A stretch of 28,894 nucleotides of DNA from Ectothiorhodospiraceae bacterium (GCA_024234875.1 JACKNM010000030.1:1-28894); one strand, 5' to 3'; shown: positions 7,020 through 15,845, numbered from the stretch's first letter. Notes: a model not told the origin generated them from the sequence alone. Numbers and translations: made by a program.

Positions 7020-7721
7020 ATGAACGAAGCGTCGGCGCGCGGTCTGCTCGCCATCTGGGCCAACGTCGATCCGGACTATCAGCTCGAGTTCGTGCGCTGG
7101 CACAACTGCGAGCACGTGCCGGAGCGCGTGGCGATTCCCGGTTTCCAGGTCGGGCGCCGATACCGCGCCTGTGGGCCCGAGCGCCAGTACCTGATGTTCT
7201 ACGAGACCGATGACCCGCAGGTGATGGCGAGCGCGCCCTACCTGCAGTCGCAGAACAACCCGACGCCGTGGACCAGGCGCTCGATCGCGCACTTCCGCGA
7301 CACGTTGCGCACGATCTACACCCTGGTCGCGAGCGAGGGTGCGGCCCCGCGCTTCGATGCCCCGTACCTGCTGCTGGTGCGCTCCAATCCGCCGCAGCAG
7401 GCCGACGGCGAGCAGGCGGTGATCGACTGGTATCGCGAGGAGCACCTGCCGCGCCTGGTGGCGGTCGACGGCGTGCACCGCGGCCGGCTCTATCGCGCCG
7501 ACGACGCGGTGTCCGGCATCGTCACCGCGGAGCGCAAGGTCCATGGCGCGAGCAGCGGGTCGCAGGCCTTCCTCGCCATGTACGAGCTGGCCGACCCGGA
7601 CATCCCGACCCGGGCCGACTGGGTCGAGGCGGCGCGGGGCACCGAGCGCAGCGCGGCGATGGTGGCGGCGCTGCGCGACGCCGAGCGCGAGCGCTACTGG
7701 CTCGACTTCACGTTGCGGTAG
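7020..7721 (+). CDS. Tandem ferredoxin-fold (dimeric alpha/beta barrel-like) protein, function unknown
   Basis: This encodes 233 residues from an ATG with a full AGGAGGT at 7005-7011. It seems to hold two copies of one domain of about 110 residues. Copy 1 has FVRWHNCEHVPERVAIPGFQVGRRY (Trp27, His28, Glu31, His32). Copy 2 has VIDWYREEHLPRLVAVDGVHRGRLY (Trp137, Tyr138, Glu141, His142). Both then give a hydrophobic strand (YLMFYE, FLAMYEL). The W-x-x-x-EHxP pattern is that of dimeric alpha/beta barrel proteins related to EthD and DUF4286, in which two chains normally pair; here one chain supplies both halves. Such proteins include small oxygenases and isomerases, but no function can be assigned. 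It is divergent from dgoK, with a 155-base gap between them. Confidence 0.75.
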   Translation: MNEASARGLLAIWANVDPDYQLEFVRWHNCEHVPERVAIPGFQVGRRYRACGPERQYLMFYETDDPQVMASAPYLQSQNNPTPWTRRSIAHFRDTLRTIYTLVASEGAAPRFDAPYLLLVRSNPPQQADGEQAVIDWYREEHLPRLVAVDGVHRGRLYRADDAVSGIVTAERKVHGASSGSQAFLAMYELADPDIPTRADWVEAARGTERSAAMVAALRDAERERYWLDFTLR

Positions 7722-7746
7722 CGGGCGCGGATCGGCCGCACCGCGC

Positions 7747-10632
7747 TCAGGCCACCGGCTCGGGCCTGGCGCTCTGTGGCGCGGCGGTGACGCGGGCGAG
7801 TGCGGCGTCGAGCCGCGCACGGTCGATCGGCTTGTCGAGATAGTCGTCCATGCCAGCGTCGAGGCAGCGCTGCCGGTCCTCGGGCATGGCGTGCGCGGTG
7901 AGCGCGACGATCGGCAGGTGCCTGCCGGTGTCGCGCTCGTGCGCACGTATGCGGCGCGTGGCATCGAGCCCGCTGAGCCTCGGCATCTGCACGTCCATCA
8001 ACACCAGGTCGAACTCCTGGTCGTGCGCCGCCTGCACCGCCTCGACGCCGTCGACCGCGACGGTCACCCGGTGACCGCGCTTTCGGAGCATCGCGGCCGC
8101 GACGCGCTGGTTGACGGGGTTGTCCTCGGCCAGCAGCACGCTCAGCCGCGGTCCCGGGGGTGGCGGGTCCCGGTCGACGGGCGGGGTGGACGGTGGAGCG
8201 GCGCGGCGCGGTCGCGCAGGCTCGCGGTCGGTGTCGACCCGACCCGGCAGCTCGACGTGGAAGGCGCTGCCGACCCCTGGCGTGCTCTCGACCCGGATGC
8301 GGCCGCCCATCATCTCCACCAGGCGGGCGCAGATGGTGAGGCCGAGACCGGTGCCGCCGAAGCGGCGGGTGGTCGAGGCGTCGGCCTGGGAGAAGGGCTC
8401 GAAGATCTGCGCGAGCTTCGCCGGCTCGATGCCGATGCCGGTGTCCTCGACACTGAAACACACCTCGGGCGGAAGGCCATCGGACCGGGAGCCGAGGCCA
8501 CAGCGCAGTCGCACCGAGCCGCTCTCGGTGAACTTCACCGCGTTGCCGGCGAGATTGAGCAGCACCTGACGTAGCCGGGCCGGATCGCCGCGCAGGAGCC
8601 GCGGCACCTCGGGATCGATCTCGGTCAGCAGGTCGAGGTCGCTCGCGCTCGCCAGCGGCGAGACCACGCGCCGCACCTCCTCGATGACGGCGGCCGGCGC
8701 GAACTCGATCGACTCCAGCTCGATGGCGCCCGACTCGACGCGGGAGAAGTCCAGGATCTCGTTGATGATGTCGAGCAGCCCGTGCGCGGCGGTGCGCACC
8801 ACCGACAGGTTGTCGCGCTGCGCGTCCGTGAGCTCGGAGTCGAGGGTGATCTCGGTCATGCCGATGATGCCGTTCAGCGGGGTGCGGATCTCGTGACTCA
8901 TGCTCGCGAGGAATCGGCTCTTGGTCTGGTTCGCCGCCTCGGCCGCCTCCTTCGCTCGCGTCATCGACGCCTCGGCCTCGCGCCGTTGCGCCACCTCGAC
9001 CTCCAATCTCGCCTTGGCTCGAGCCAGCGCACGAGTGCGTTGAGTCACCAGGCGGGTGACCGCGCCGGTGCGCGCGGCGAGGACGAGCACCAGGGTCAGC
9101 ACCAACCCGATCACCGTCACTGCCGTCGCCAGCGCCACCCACGGGCCCCAGCCGATCCGTTGCGCGACGAACGCCTGTGTGGCCACCAGCGAGAGTCGCC
9201 AGGTTCGGCCGCCGACGTCGATGTCGGTGTGCCAGGTCATGGCCGACAGCGGCTCGGTGACGGCCGCGGCGTTGGTGAACAGGCGTTGGCGGTCGAGGCG
9301 CGCCGAGCGGTCCTCGAGGCGCAGCACGAGCCCGTCGACGAGATGGCGGTCGAGAACCGCCGTCAGCAAATCGGCGAGTCGGTAGACGCCGACCACGAAC
9401 CCGAGCAGGTCGCCACCGGCTGCGGTCGCGCCTGCGGGACCGGCGTCGGCGTAGAGGGGGACGAAGACCAGCATCCCCAGCGACTCCCGGTTCGCCTGCA
9501 CCAACCGGATCGGCGGTGTGGCGGCGGGTGACCCGGTGGCGCGCGCGCGATCCATGGTCTCGCGGCGCGACGGGTTGGAGTACACGTCGAATCCGAGCGC
9601 CTGCTCGTTGCCCGCCAGCGGCTCGATGTAGCGCACCACCACGTGCAGAGGGCGCGCCGCCGCCGGCACGAGCTCCCCGGTCGGCCCACGCTCGGTGACG
9701 CGGAAGTCCGCCAGCCCGTCACGTCGGGCCGCGTCCTCCAGGGCCGACCGCTCGCTGTCGTGGACCGCCGGATTCCATGACAGGCCGGAGAGGCCGGGCT
9801 TGCGCTCGAGCGCGGGTGTCACCACCTCACGGAACGTGGTGCGGTCGATGTCCGGGAGCGCTGCCAGCACCGCGCGCAGAGCGTGCAGCACCTCGAGGTG
9901 GGCATCGAGCCCGTGGTGGACGGCGTGGGCGACGAGCTCGCCGTGACGCTCGATCTGGGCCCGGACCTCCTCGCGATGCACCCGACCCGAGAACGTGTGC
10001 AGCACCAGGGCCACCGCCCCCAGCGCCGTCACCACACCGGTGACCCAACCGCGTCGCCGTTCCCACGCAGCGCCGGTGCCCGGATGCCAGATGACCACCA
10101 GCGGTGCGATCACCACGGTGCCCAGGGTTCCGGCCATCCAGGATCTGGCCAGGTCGAGGGTCGTGCCGTCGACCCCGGCGCCCGGTGCCAGCAGGGATAC
10201 CGCCCAGGCGAATGCGGGCTGCACGAGGTTCGCGACCGGGCCCGCGACCACCATGAAGCGCACCACGTCGAGCTCGTGCTCCAGGGTGAGCGGTGCACGC
10301 ACCGCGCGCCGGGCGAGGAAGGCGCCGAGCAGCGCCTGCGCGGTGGCGCCGGTGGTGGCCGCGACCACCTCGACGACGCCCGGCGGCGCGCTGCCCCAGT
10401 CCGCGAGCAGCACGGCGGCCAGCACCGCGCCGATGGTCACGCCCGGCCACAGGGACAGGCCCGCGGTGGCGAGCACGCCGATCGCGAGCCCGGCCTCCAG
10501 CCGAATCGGCGCCGGATGGGCGCCGTCGGCCAGCATCGCGTCGGTCAGCCAGGCGAGCGCGACGTAGCCGATGGCGAGGAGCGCCATCCCGCCGAGTTGC
10601 GGCCGCGCCCGACCCGCGATGCCGAACAGCAT
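7747..10632 (-). CDS. Hybrid sensor histidine kinase: MASE1-like membrane sensor, CHASE, HisKA, HATPase, receiver
   Basis: This encodes 961 residues from the ATG at 10632, which has GGAGGG nine bases upstream; the GTG at 10665 has no such site. In order: a multi-helix membrane region (about 15-220) resembling MASE1; a periplasmic CHASE domain (about 225-490, with LSGLSWNPAV and GFDVYSNPSRRE); another helix (about 498-520); a coiled coil; HisKA with phosphoacceptor His580 in SMSHEIRTPLNG; HATPase with Asn697 (N-box) and the DTGIGI and GGTGLGL boxes; a Pro/Arg-rich linker (about 798-828); and a receiver domain with phosphoacceptor Asp880 (LVLMDVQMP) and a KP motif near 934. It should sense an external small molecule and start a phosphorelay. 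No Hpt or response regulator gene is adjacent, so the partners are elsewhere. The gene is convergent with the ferredoxin-fold gene. Confidence 0.92.
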   Translation of the reverse strand: MLFGIAGRARPQLGGMALLAIGYVALAWLTDAMLADGAHPAPIRLEAGLAIGVLATAGLSLWPGVTIGAVLAAVLLADWGSAPPGVVEVVAATTGATAQALLGAFLARRAVRAPLTLEHELDVVRFMVVAGPVANLVQPAFAWAVSLLAPGAGVDGTTLDLARSWMAGTLGTVVIAPLVVIWHPGTGAAWERRRGWVTGVVTALGAVALVLHTFSGRVHREEVRAQIERHGELVAHAVHHGLDAHLEVLHALRAVLAALPDIDRTTFREVVTPALERKPGLSGLSWNPAVHDSERSALEDAARRDGLADFRVTERGPTGELVPAAARPLHVVVRYIEPLAGNEQALGFDVYSNPSRRETMDRARATGSPAATPPIRLVQANRESLGMLVFVPLYADAGPAGATAAGGDLLGFVVGVYRLADLLTAVLDRHLVDGLVLRLEDRSARLDRQRLFTNAAAVTEPLSAMTWHTDIDVGGRTWRLSLVATQAFVAQRIGWGPWVALATAVTVIGLVLTLVLVLAARTGAVTRLVTQRTRALARAKARLEVEVAQRREAEASMTRAKEAAEAANQTKSRFLASMSHEIRTPLNGIIGMTEITLDSELTDAQRDNLSVVRTAAHGLLDIINEILDFSRVESGAIELESIEFAPAAVIEEVRRVVSPLASASDLDLLTEIDPEVPRLLRGDPARLRQVLLNLAGNAVKFTESGSVRLRCGLGSRSDGLPPEVCFSVEDTGIGIEPAKLAQIFEPFSQADASTTRRFGGTGLGLTICARLVEMMGGRIRVESTPGVGSAFHVELPGRVDTDREPARPRRAAPPSTPPVDRDPPPPGPRLSVLLAEDNPVNQRVAAAMLRKRGHRVTVAVDGVEAVQAAHDQEFDLVLMDVQMPRLSGLDATRRIRAHERDTGRHLPIVALTAHAMPEDRQRCLDAGMDDYLDKPIDRARLDAALARVTAAPQSARPEPVA

Positions 10633-10838
10633 TGGTTTGCGCCCTCCGGGTACCGACTTGCCCACCCGGCCCGGCGCGCTCCGCGAGATCGCGTCTCGTG
10701 CGCGACTGGCGTGCCGACACCTCCCGGTGCCGTCATGGGCGGCGGGCCCCCGTCGCAGGTATCGACCCGAGTCGGCGGAACTTCAGTGTCGCGGCGCGTG
10801 CCGCGCGTCGATGCGAGGCGAGGACTGGCCAGGTAAGG

Positions 10839-10859
10839 GCCCCGAGGTCGCCCCGGGGC
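10839..10859 (-). terminator. Hairpin after the SDR gene
   Basis: GCCCCG at 10839-10844 pairs with CGGGGC at 10854-10859 around nine bases, 25 bases past the SDR stop codon on the minus strand. There is no T-run, so a simple intrinsic terminator is doubtful. The rest of the 10633-10883 gap shows nothing else I can support. Confidence 0.3.
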
Positions 10860-10883
10860 GCTCGGTGGGCCTCGCGTGCCGGG

Positions 10884-11654
10884 TCAGACCGCGGTATAGC
10901 CGCCGTCGACCATCCACGCCGCGGCGGTGACGAAGGACGCCTCGTCACTGGCCAGGAAGGTGATGACGTTCGCGATCTCCTCGGCGGTGCCGAGGCGCCC
11001 GAGCGGGTGGCGGGCCGCCAGCGCCTCGTGCAGGGGCGGGTTCTCGGTCACGCCCCGAGTGAGGTTCGTGTAGCAGAAGCCGGGGCAGACCGCGTTGACC
11101 CGGATGCCGTCGCGCGCCAGGGACACGCCGAGGTCGCGGCTGAGCTGGATCACGCCCCCCTTGCTGTGGGGATACGGGTTGAAACCGTCCGACAGCCCCA
11201 GGCTCGCGTCGTACACCACCTGGCCCATCACCGAGGCCAGGTTGACGATCGACCCGCCGGTCGGGCGCATGCGCTCCACCGCCGCGTGGCACATGAGGAG
11301 GGTGCCCTTGAGGTTGACCTCCATGACGCGATCCCACGCCGCCTCGAAGTCGGCATCCGGCGCCACGTTGCGGCGCGAGATCCCGGCCGAGTTCACCAGC
11401 ACGTCGAGTCCACCGAAGGCGGCCACCGCAGCCGCCGTGGCGGCGACCGTCTGCTCGCGCGAGGTGACGTCGGTCACCACCGCGCGGGTCGCGTCGGGCC
11501 CGAGCTCGTCGCTCAGCCGGTCGAGGACCGAGCGGTCGAGGTCGGCCAGCACCACGCGCGCGCCCTCGGCGACGAAGCGCCGCGCGGTGGCCTCTCCGAT
11601 GCCCGAGCCGGCGCCGGTCACCACCGCCACCTTGCCTGCCAACCGATCGCCCAT
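10884..11654 (-). CDS. SDR family NAD(P)-dependent oxidoreductase
   Basis: This encodes 256 residues from an ATG with AGGAGGAGG just upstream. It is a classical short-chain dehydrogenase. The cofactor motif TGAGSGIG is at 13-20, Asp38/Asp40 at the end of beta-2 favour NAD over NADP, and the structural NSAG is at 88-91. The catalytic Ser141, Tyr161 and Lys165 (YPHSK) are present, and VCPGFCYTNL lies in the usual substrate loop. The Ser-to-Tyr spacing is 20 residues instead of about 13 because of a small insert (VVYDASLGLSDGFNP). That may shape the substrate pocket. The substrate cannot be told from sequence. The gene is divergent from the CBS-BON gene, with about 205 bases between them, and stands alone on its strand. 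Confidence 0.9.
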   Translation of the reverse strand: MGDRLAGKVAVVTGAGSGIGEATARRFVAEGARVVLADLDRSVLDRLSDELGPDATRAVVTDVTSREQTVAATAAAVAAFGGLDVLVNSAGISRRNVAPDADFEAAWDRVMEVNLKGTLLMCHAAVERMRPTGGSIVNLASVMGQVVYDASLGLSDGFNPYPHSKGGVIQLSRDLGVSLARDGIRVNAVCPGFCYTNLTRGVTENPPLHEALAARHPLGRLGTAEEIANVITFLASDEASFVTAAAWMVDGGYTAV

Positions 11655-11724
11655 TCTCGTCCTCCTCCTCCTGGCCTGTGCGTTCGTCGCGCGCCACGGG
11701 CCACGCTGGCCCGAGGCGCCGCCC

Positions 11725-11730
11725 AGTGTA
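11725..11730 (-). promoter_or_regulatory. -10 candidate for the SDR gene
   Basis: On the minus strand the sequence reads GCTACACT followed by GGGCGGCG. TACACT resembles a -10 hexamer and lies about 70 bases before the SDR start. No convincing -35 is visible. It fits the window's repeated GCTANNNT pattern. Confidence 0.25.
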
Positions 11731-11859
11731 GCGGCGCGGCGCTCGGGCGTGTCGTCGACGCACCGGCAGCAGACCGAAGGAATCGTTGATCCTCATCATG
11801 TCCGGCCGGCCTCGCCGCCAGTACCTTCGTCGTCACCGTCGCACAGGAGCGCTCCTCAG

Positions 11860-12540
11860 ATGAAAGCCCGAGACATCATGACCACCCACGTCGCAGCCGT
11901 CCGTGAGACCACGCCGGTGGAGGAGATCGCACGGCTGATGCTCGAGTGGCGGGTGAGCGGGGTGCCGGTCACCGATGCGGCCGGCAAGGTGATCGGCATG
12001 GTGAGCGAGGGAGACCTCATCCATCGTGCCGCGGCCGAGAAGAAGGGCGGACGCTCGTGGTGGCTGGCGTTGCTCACCAGCGAGGAGGAGCGCGCCCGCG
12101 ACTACGTGAAGACCCACGGCAAGCATGCCAAGGACGTGATGACCCACCCGGCGAGCACCATCGGGCCGGACGCGGATCTCGCCGACATCGCGAGCATTCT
12201 CGAGCAGCGTCGGATCAAGCGCGTGCCGGTGGTCGAGGGTGGAAAGCTGGTCGGCCTGGTGAGCCGCGCCGACGTGCTGCGCGCGATGGCCGCGCAACGC
12301 GTGGAGCACCCGCCGGTCCCGGCGAGCGACCGCGACCTCCGCGACGCGGTGCAGAAGGCGTTGCGCGACGAGCCGTGGGCGCGTAGCGCGGTCCTGAACG
12401 TGATCGTGGTCGACGGCACCGTCCAGCTCTGGGGACTGGTCGACTCCGAGGACCAGCGTCGTGCCCTGGTGGTGGCGGCCGAGGGTGTGCCCGGGGTGAA
12501 GGCGGTCGAGGTGCACCTCGGCACCGAGGGCGTCGTCTGA
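11860..12540 (+). CDS. Tandem CBS domain protein with C-terminal BON domain
   Basis: This encodes 226 residues from an ATG with CAGGAG at 11844-11849. CBS1 spans about 5-57 (DIMTTHVAAVRETTPVEEIA, ending VIGMVSEGDLI), CBS2 about 90-145 (DVMTHPASTIGPDADLADIA, ending LVGLVSRADVLR). The C-terminal BON domain spans about 155-222 (LRDAVQKAL ... GTVQLWGLVDSEDQRRA). CBS pairs bind adenosyl nucleotides and act as energy or ionic-strength sensors. BON domains bind membranes or phospholipids. This three-part protein is widespread and usually annotated as a stress-related regulator, but its target is unknown. There is no signal peptide. A Lys/Trp-rich linker (about 61-90) separates the CBS domains. It ends just before a pair of strong hairpins. 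Confidence 0.9.
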   Translation: MKARDIMTTHVAAVRETTPVEEIARLMLEWRVSGVPVTDAAGKVIGMVSEGDLIHRAAAEKKGGRSWWLALLTSEEERARDYVKTHGKHAKDVMTHPASTIGPDADLADIASILEQRRIKRVPVVEGGKLVGLVSRADVLRAMAAQRVEHPPVPASDRDLRDAVQKALRDEPWARSAVLNVIVVDGTVQLWGLVDSEDQRRALVVAAEGVPGVKAVEVHLGTEGVV

Positions 12541-12873
12541 GCCACCCCGCCGGCGCCCGCGAGCGGGCGCCGTGGTCGGAGGCTGCGCCTCGGCGCGGCC
12601 TCCGACGTCCCCGCCCCTGCGTCGTCCGACGCGACCTCGCCGTGTCGTCCTCCTCGACATCCGAGCCCACCCGGCCCGACGCGTCCGCCGGCCGCCCGTG
12701 GCTCGGGCGTTGCTTTCGTGACGGATGCACGGATCCGGGGCGCGGACTGGTCCATGCTGCCCCCCACGCCCCGTCCCGGGGCGGTCGTGGACGGCTCGCG
12801 GCGCCGGCGGGTCAGGAGCCGAGATGCGGGCGAGCCGACCGTCCGTGTGGTGTCGCGTGGTCGAGGGACGCTG
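12541..12873 (+). other. 333-base non-coding gap with three hairpins
   Basis: This gap lies between the CBS-BON gene and the alcohol dehydrogenase. It holds three inverted repeats: 12551-12572, 12575-12606 and 12767-12783. The alcohol dehydrogenase frame stays open back to 12718, but codons before 12874 give an Arg/Pro-rich leader unlike any dehydrogenase. I read it as untranslated, with the third hairpin inside the presumed 5' leader. No clear promoter is seen. Confidence 0.5.
12551..12606 (+). terminator. Double hairpin after the CBS-BON gene
   Basis: The first stem pairs CGGCGCCCGC (12551-12560) with GCGGGCGCCG (12563-12572), a very tight 10-bp hairpin beginning 10 bases after the stop codon. 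The second pairs GTCGGAGGC (12575-12583) with GCCTCCGAC (12598-12606). Both arms are perfect. No T-run follows, so these may be terminators of a GC-rich type or RNA-stabilising ends. Confidence 0.5.
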
Positions 12874-13926
12874 ATGCTCAGCTACCAGGTGGTCGAGTGG
12901 GGAGCTCCCTTGGAGCCGCGCTCCTTCGCCACGCCGGAGCCCGCGGGGACCGAGGTCCTGGTCCGCGTCGAGGCCTGTGGGGTCTGCCACAGCGATCTGC
13001 ACATCTGGAGCGGCGGCTTCGACCTCGGAGGTGGCAACCGCGCGCTGCTGGAGGCGCGGGGTGTCCGGTTGCCGCTGACCATGGGCCACGAGCCGGTCGG
13101 CGTGGTCGAGGCGGTGGGGCCGGAGGCCGAGGGGGTGGCGGTCGGCGAGCGTCGCATCGTCTTTCCCTGGATCGGCTGCCGACGGTGCGCGGCCTGCGCG
13201 CGCGGTGACGACAACCTCTGCGCCACGCCCCAGTTCATCGGCGCGCGCGTCGACGGTGGATACAGCGACCACGTGTTGGTCCCGCACCCGAAATACCTCG
13301 TCGACTACTCGGGCGTGCCGCGCGACCTGGCGGCGACCTATGCCTGCTCGGGGATCACCGCCTACGGCGCATTGAAGAAGCTCGGCGAGCTCGACGCCGC
13401 CGACAGCGTGCTCCTGATCGGCGCCGGCGGGGTCGGGCTCAACGGCCTGCAGCTCGCGCCGAGTGTCACCCCGGCGCGCGTCCTGGTCGCCGACGTCGAC
13501 CCGGCCAAGCGGGCGGCCGCGCGCCAGGCCGGCGCCCACGACACGGTCGACAATGCCGACCCGAGGGCGGTGACGACGTTGCGCGAGATGAGCCACGGCG
13601 GCATCGCGGCGGCGATCGACTTCGTCGGGCGCCCGGAGACCTTCCAGCTCGGGATGGACGTCCTGCGCAAGGGCGGAACCCTGGTCGTGGTCGGGCTCTA
13701 CGGTGGGGCGTGCACCGTCCCGGTCCCGATGTTCCCGTTCACCGCGATGTCGGTGCGTGGCTCCTACGTCGGCACCCTCGCCGAGATGCACGAGCTGATG
13801 GCGGTGGTGCGCGCGGGCGGCGTCGCCCCGATCCCGATCGAGCGGCGACCGCTCGCCGAGGCGAATCAGGCGCTGCGGGACCTGCAACAGGGCAGGGTCC
13901 TCGGCCGCCTCGTCCTCGAGCCGTGA
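12874..13926 (+). CDS. Zinc-dependent (MDR) alcohol dehydrogenase
   Basis: This encodes 350 residues from the ATG at 12874, with GAGGGA at 12863-12868; the sequence then starts at the usual MDR position. Catalytic zinc ligands are Cys38 (GVCHSD), His72-Glu73 (GHE) and probably Cys158 (YACSG). The structural zinc is held by Cys102, Cys105, Cys108 and Cys116 (GCRRCAACARGDDNLC). GAGGVGLNGLQ starts the Rossmann fold, and VADVD at its end suggests NAD. It oxidises alcohols or reduces aldehydes in the cytoplasm. GGFDLGGGNRALLEARGVRLPL is a longer loop than in yeast-type enzymes and recalls the 6-hydroxycyclohexene-carboxyl-CoA dehydrogenase/aryl alcohol branch. The substrate is not determined. A 2H-phosphoesterase gene follows 49 bases later. 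Confidence 0.9.
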   Translation: MLSYQVVEWGAPLEPRSFATPEPAGTEVLVRVEACGVCHSDLHIWSGGFDLGGGNRALLEARGVRLPLTMGHEPVGVVEAVGPEAEGVAVGERRIVFPWIGCRRCAACARGDDNLCATPQFIGARVDGGYSDHVLVPHPKYLVDYSGVPRDLAATYACSGITAYGALKKLGELDAADSVLLIGAGGVGLNGLQLAPSVTPARVLVADVDPAKRAAARQAGAHDTVDNADPRAVTTLREMSHGGIAAAIDFVGRPETFQLGMDVLRKGGTLVVVGLYGGACTVPVPMFPFTAMSVRGSYVGTLAEMHELMAVVRAGGVAPIPIERRPLAEANQALRDLQQGRVLGRLVLEP

Positions 13927-13975
13927 GGCAATCCCTGAGACCACCCATGGACCGAGCCCGGAGGCCTGTGCGCTG

Positions 13976-14572
13976 ATGTCGGAGGTGTTGGAGGTGGACG
14001 AGACCGAGCAGCGCGTGACGGCGCGGGTCGACGTCGACGGATTGACGACGGTCGAGCTGCGGCTCGACGAGCCGGCCACCGAGCTGGTCGAGGCGGCATG
14101 GGCGCGCATCGCCGCGGCCGGCATCTGCGATCTACTGCCGGCGGCGGGCGCCCGCCCGCACGTCTCGCTGCTGGTCGGGCGGTCCGCCGACGGTGACGCC
14201 GCGGTGGCGGCGCTCGACCGCGCCCTGGCCGGCATTCCCGCACCGCGGCTCGACTTTCCCTATATCGGGGTATTCCGTGGTGAGCCCCTGGTCGTCTACC
14301 TCGGGGTCTCGCCGACGCCCGAGTTGGCGGCGCTGCAACGACTGGTCCACGATGCGGTGGCGCCGACGCTGCGCTCGGTCGACGAGCACTACCATCCGTC
14401 GCGGATCGTCCCGCACTGCACCCTCGCGCGCAGCGTCGGCCGGGACCACCTGCTCGGTTGCCTCGCGCTCGTGCGCGGGTTGACGTTGCCGACGGCGTCG
14501 ATCGTCACCGAGGCGACTCTGGTCGACTACGCGCCCGCGCGCGTCCGCGCGACCCGCCCCCTGGGCGCCTGA
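13976..14572 (+). CDS. 2'-5' RNA ligase / 2H phosphoesterase superfamily protein
   Basis: This encodes 198 residues. The two hallmark motifs of the 2H superfamily are present: His62-x-Ser64 in RPHVSLL and His147-x-Thr149 in VPHCTLA, about 85 residues apart. Members cyclise, hydrolyse or ligate RNA or nucleotide 2',3'- or 2',5'-phosphodiesters. In bacteria the physiological role of this small type is mostly unknown. About 24 residues before the first strand (TTVELRLDEPATELVEAAWARI) look like an extension. The ATG at 13976 has GGAGG at 13960-13964, a rather long 11 bases away, so a slightly different start is possible. It probably shares a transcript with the alcohol dehydrogenase. Confidence 0.8.
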   Translation: MSEVLEVDETEQRVTARVDVDGLTTVELRLDEPATELVEAAWARIAAAGICDLLPAAGARPHVSLLVGRSADGDAAVAALDRALAGIPAPRLDFPYIGVFRGEPLVVYLGVSPTPELAALQRLVHDAVAPTLRSVDEHYHPSRIVPHCTLARSVGRDHLLGCLALVRGLTLPTASIVTEATLVDYAPARVRATRPLGA

Positions 14573-14649
14573 TCGAGCGTCCTCGCGCCCGGCCGCCGGG
14601 GCGAGCCTGGCGGCATCACCAGCCCGTCCCCGACCCGGCCCTCGGCCGG

Positions 14650-14679
14650 TTGTGCACGCGCCTGGGCAGTTGCTAGCAT
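14650..14679 (+). promoter_or_regulatory. Promoter of the Pot-type transporter operon
   Basis: TTGTGC (14650-14655) and TAGCAT (14674-14679) are separated by 18 bases, with a TG extension at 14671-14672. This is the best-formed promoter in the window. It lies about 107 bases before the binding-protein start codon, leaving a leader of about 100 bases in which I see no known riboswitch. Confidence 0.5.
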
Positions 14680-14786
14680 CCCGCGGCCGGCCTCGGAACA
14701 TCCCAGGATCTGCGCGGGCGATGCCGGCCGCGATCGCGCGGTCATGCGGCGGGGCATCCGCCCGCAACTCGGAGGAGGTCGACTCG

Positions 14787-15845
14787 ATGATCAGTCCCAA
14801 CCGTCTGGCGAAGTTGATCGGCGCGGCGTTGCTGACCGGCGGCATGCTGCCCGGTGGCGCGCTGGCGCAGGACAGCGTCACGTTCTCGTCCTGGGGCGGC
14901 TCGTTCCAGGACGCCCAGCGCGAGGCGTTGATGAAGCCCGCCGCGGCGACGCTGGGCATCACCATCAAGGAAGACACCACCAACGGCATCGCCGACGTGC
15001 GCGCCCAGGTGACCGCGAACGCGGTGAAATGGGACATCGCCGAGCAGGGCAGCAACTCCTGCGTCCTGTTGACGAAGGAAGGCCACGTCGAGCCCCTCGA
15101 CTACAACGTCATCCAGACCGATGGCATCGACAAGGGGGTCATCGGCTCGCATCACATCGGCATCATCTACTTCTCCACCGTCATCGCCTGGAACAAGGAG
15201 AAGTACGGCGACAACGGTCCGCAGAACTGGAAGGACTTCTGGGACACCGAGAAATTCCCGGGAACGCGCTCGGTGTACGCCAAGCCGTACTACAACCTCG
15301 AGGCCGCGCTGATGGCCGACGGGGTGCCGAAGGACAAGGTCTACGAGGTGCTGAGCAGCGACGAGGGCATCGACCGCGCGTTCAAGAAGCTGCGTGAGCT
15401 CAAGCCCCACATCGCGGTGTACTGGAAGTCCGGCGCGCAGTCGGCGCAGCTTCTGAAGGACGGCGAGGTCGACATGATCGCGCTGTGGAACGGCCGTGCG
15501 TTCACCGCCATCAAGGACGGTGCCAACGCCGCCTTCACCTTCAACGAGGGCATCTTCGACTTCGACTGCCTGGTGGTGCCGAAGGGCGCGCCGAACAAGG
15601 ATCTCGCGATGAAGGTCATCAACGAGTTCCTCAAGGCCGAGAACCAGGCGCAGCTCCCGAAGTACATCTCCTACGGCCCGGTGAACGCGAAGGCGTTCGA
15701 CCTCGGTGTCCTGACCGCGGAGGAGATGGCGCGGGTCAACTCCTCGCCGCAGAACGCGGCGAAGCAGCTCGTGCTCGACGGGCAGTGGTACGTGCCGCGC
15801 TACGACAAGCTGCAGGAGCGATTCGACGCGATGATCCAGGAGTAG
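14787..15845 (+). CDS. ABC transporter substrate-binding protein, polyamine (PotD/PotF) type
   Basis: This encodes 352 residues from an ATG behind GGAGGAGG (14771-14778). Residues 1-27 are a signal peptide (MISPNRLAKLIGAALL.., cleavage after GALA), so the protein is periplasmic. The mature protein opens with DSVTFSSWGGSFQDAQREA, the first strand and loop of family 1 binding proteins. WNKEKYGDNGPQNWKDFWD and the NEGIFDFDCLVVPKGAPN stretch are typical of the spermidine/putrescine group. It captures the solute and delivers it to the membrane permeases encoded by the following genes. Family members also carry opines, phosphonates or other amines, so the substrate is open. The ATPase gene starts 78 bases later. 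Confidence 0.9.
   Translation: MISPNRLAKLIGAALLTGGMLPGGALAQDSVTFSSWGGSFQDAQREALMKPAAATLGITIKEDTTNGIADVRAQVTANAVKWDIAEQGSNSCVLLTKEGHVEPLDYNVIQTDGIDKGVIGSHHIGIIYFSTVIAWNKEKYGDNGPQNWKDFWDTEKFPGTRSVYAKPYYNLEAALMADGVPKDKVYEVLSSDEGIDRAFKKLRELKPHIAVYWKSGAQSAQLLKDGEVDMIALWNGRAFTAIKDGANAAFTFNEGIFDFDCLVVPKGAPNKDLAMKVINEFLKAENQAQLPKYISYGPVNAKAFDLGVLTAEEMARVNSSPQNAAKQLVLDGQWYVPRYDKLQERFDAMIQE

Noticed and set aside
11833..14235. 800-codon minus-strand open frame
   Set aside because: It covers the CBS-BON, alcohol dehydrogenase and 2H genes in antisense; all three have strong family motifs on the plus strand.
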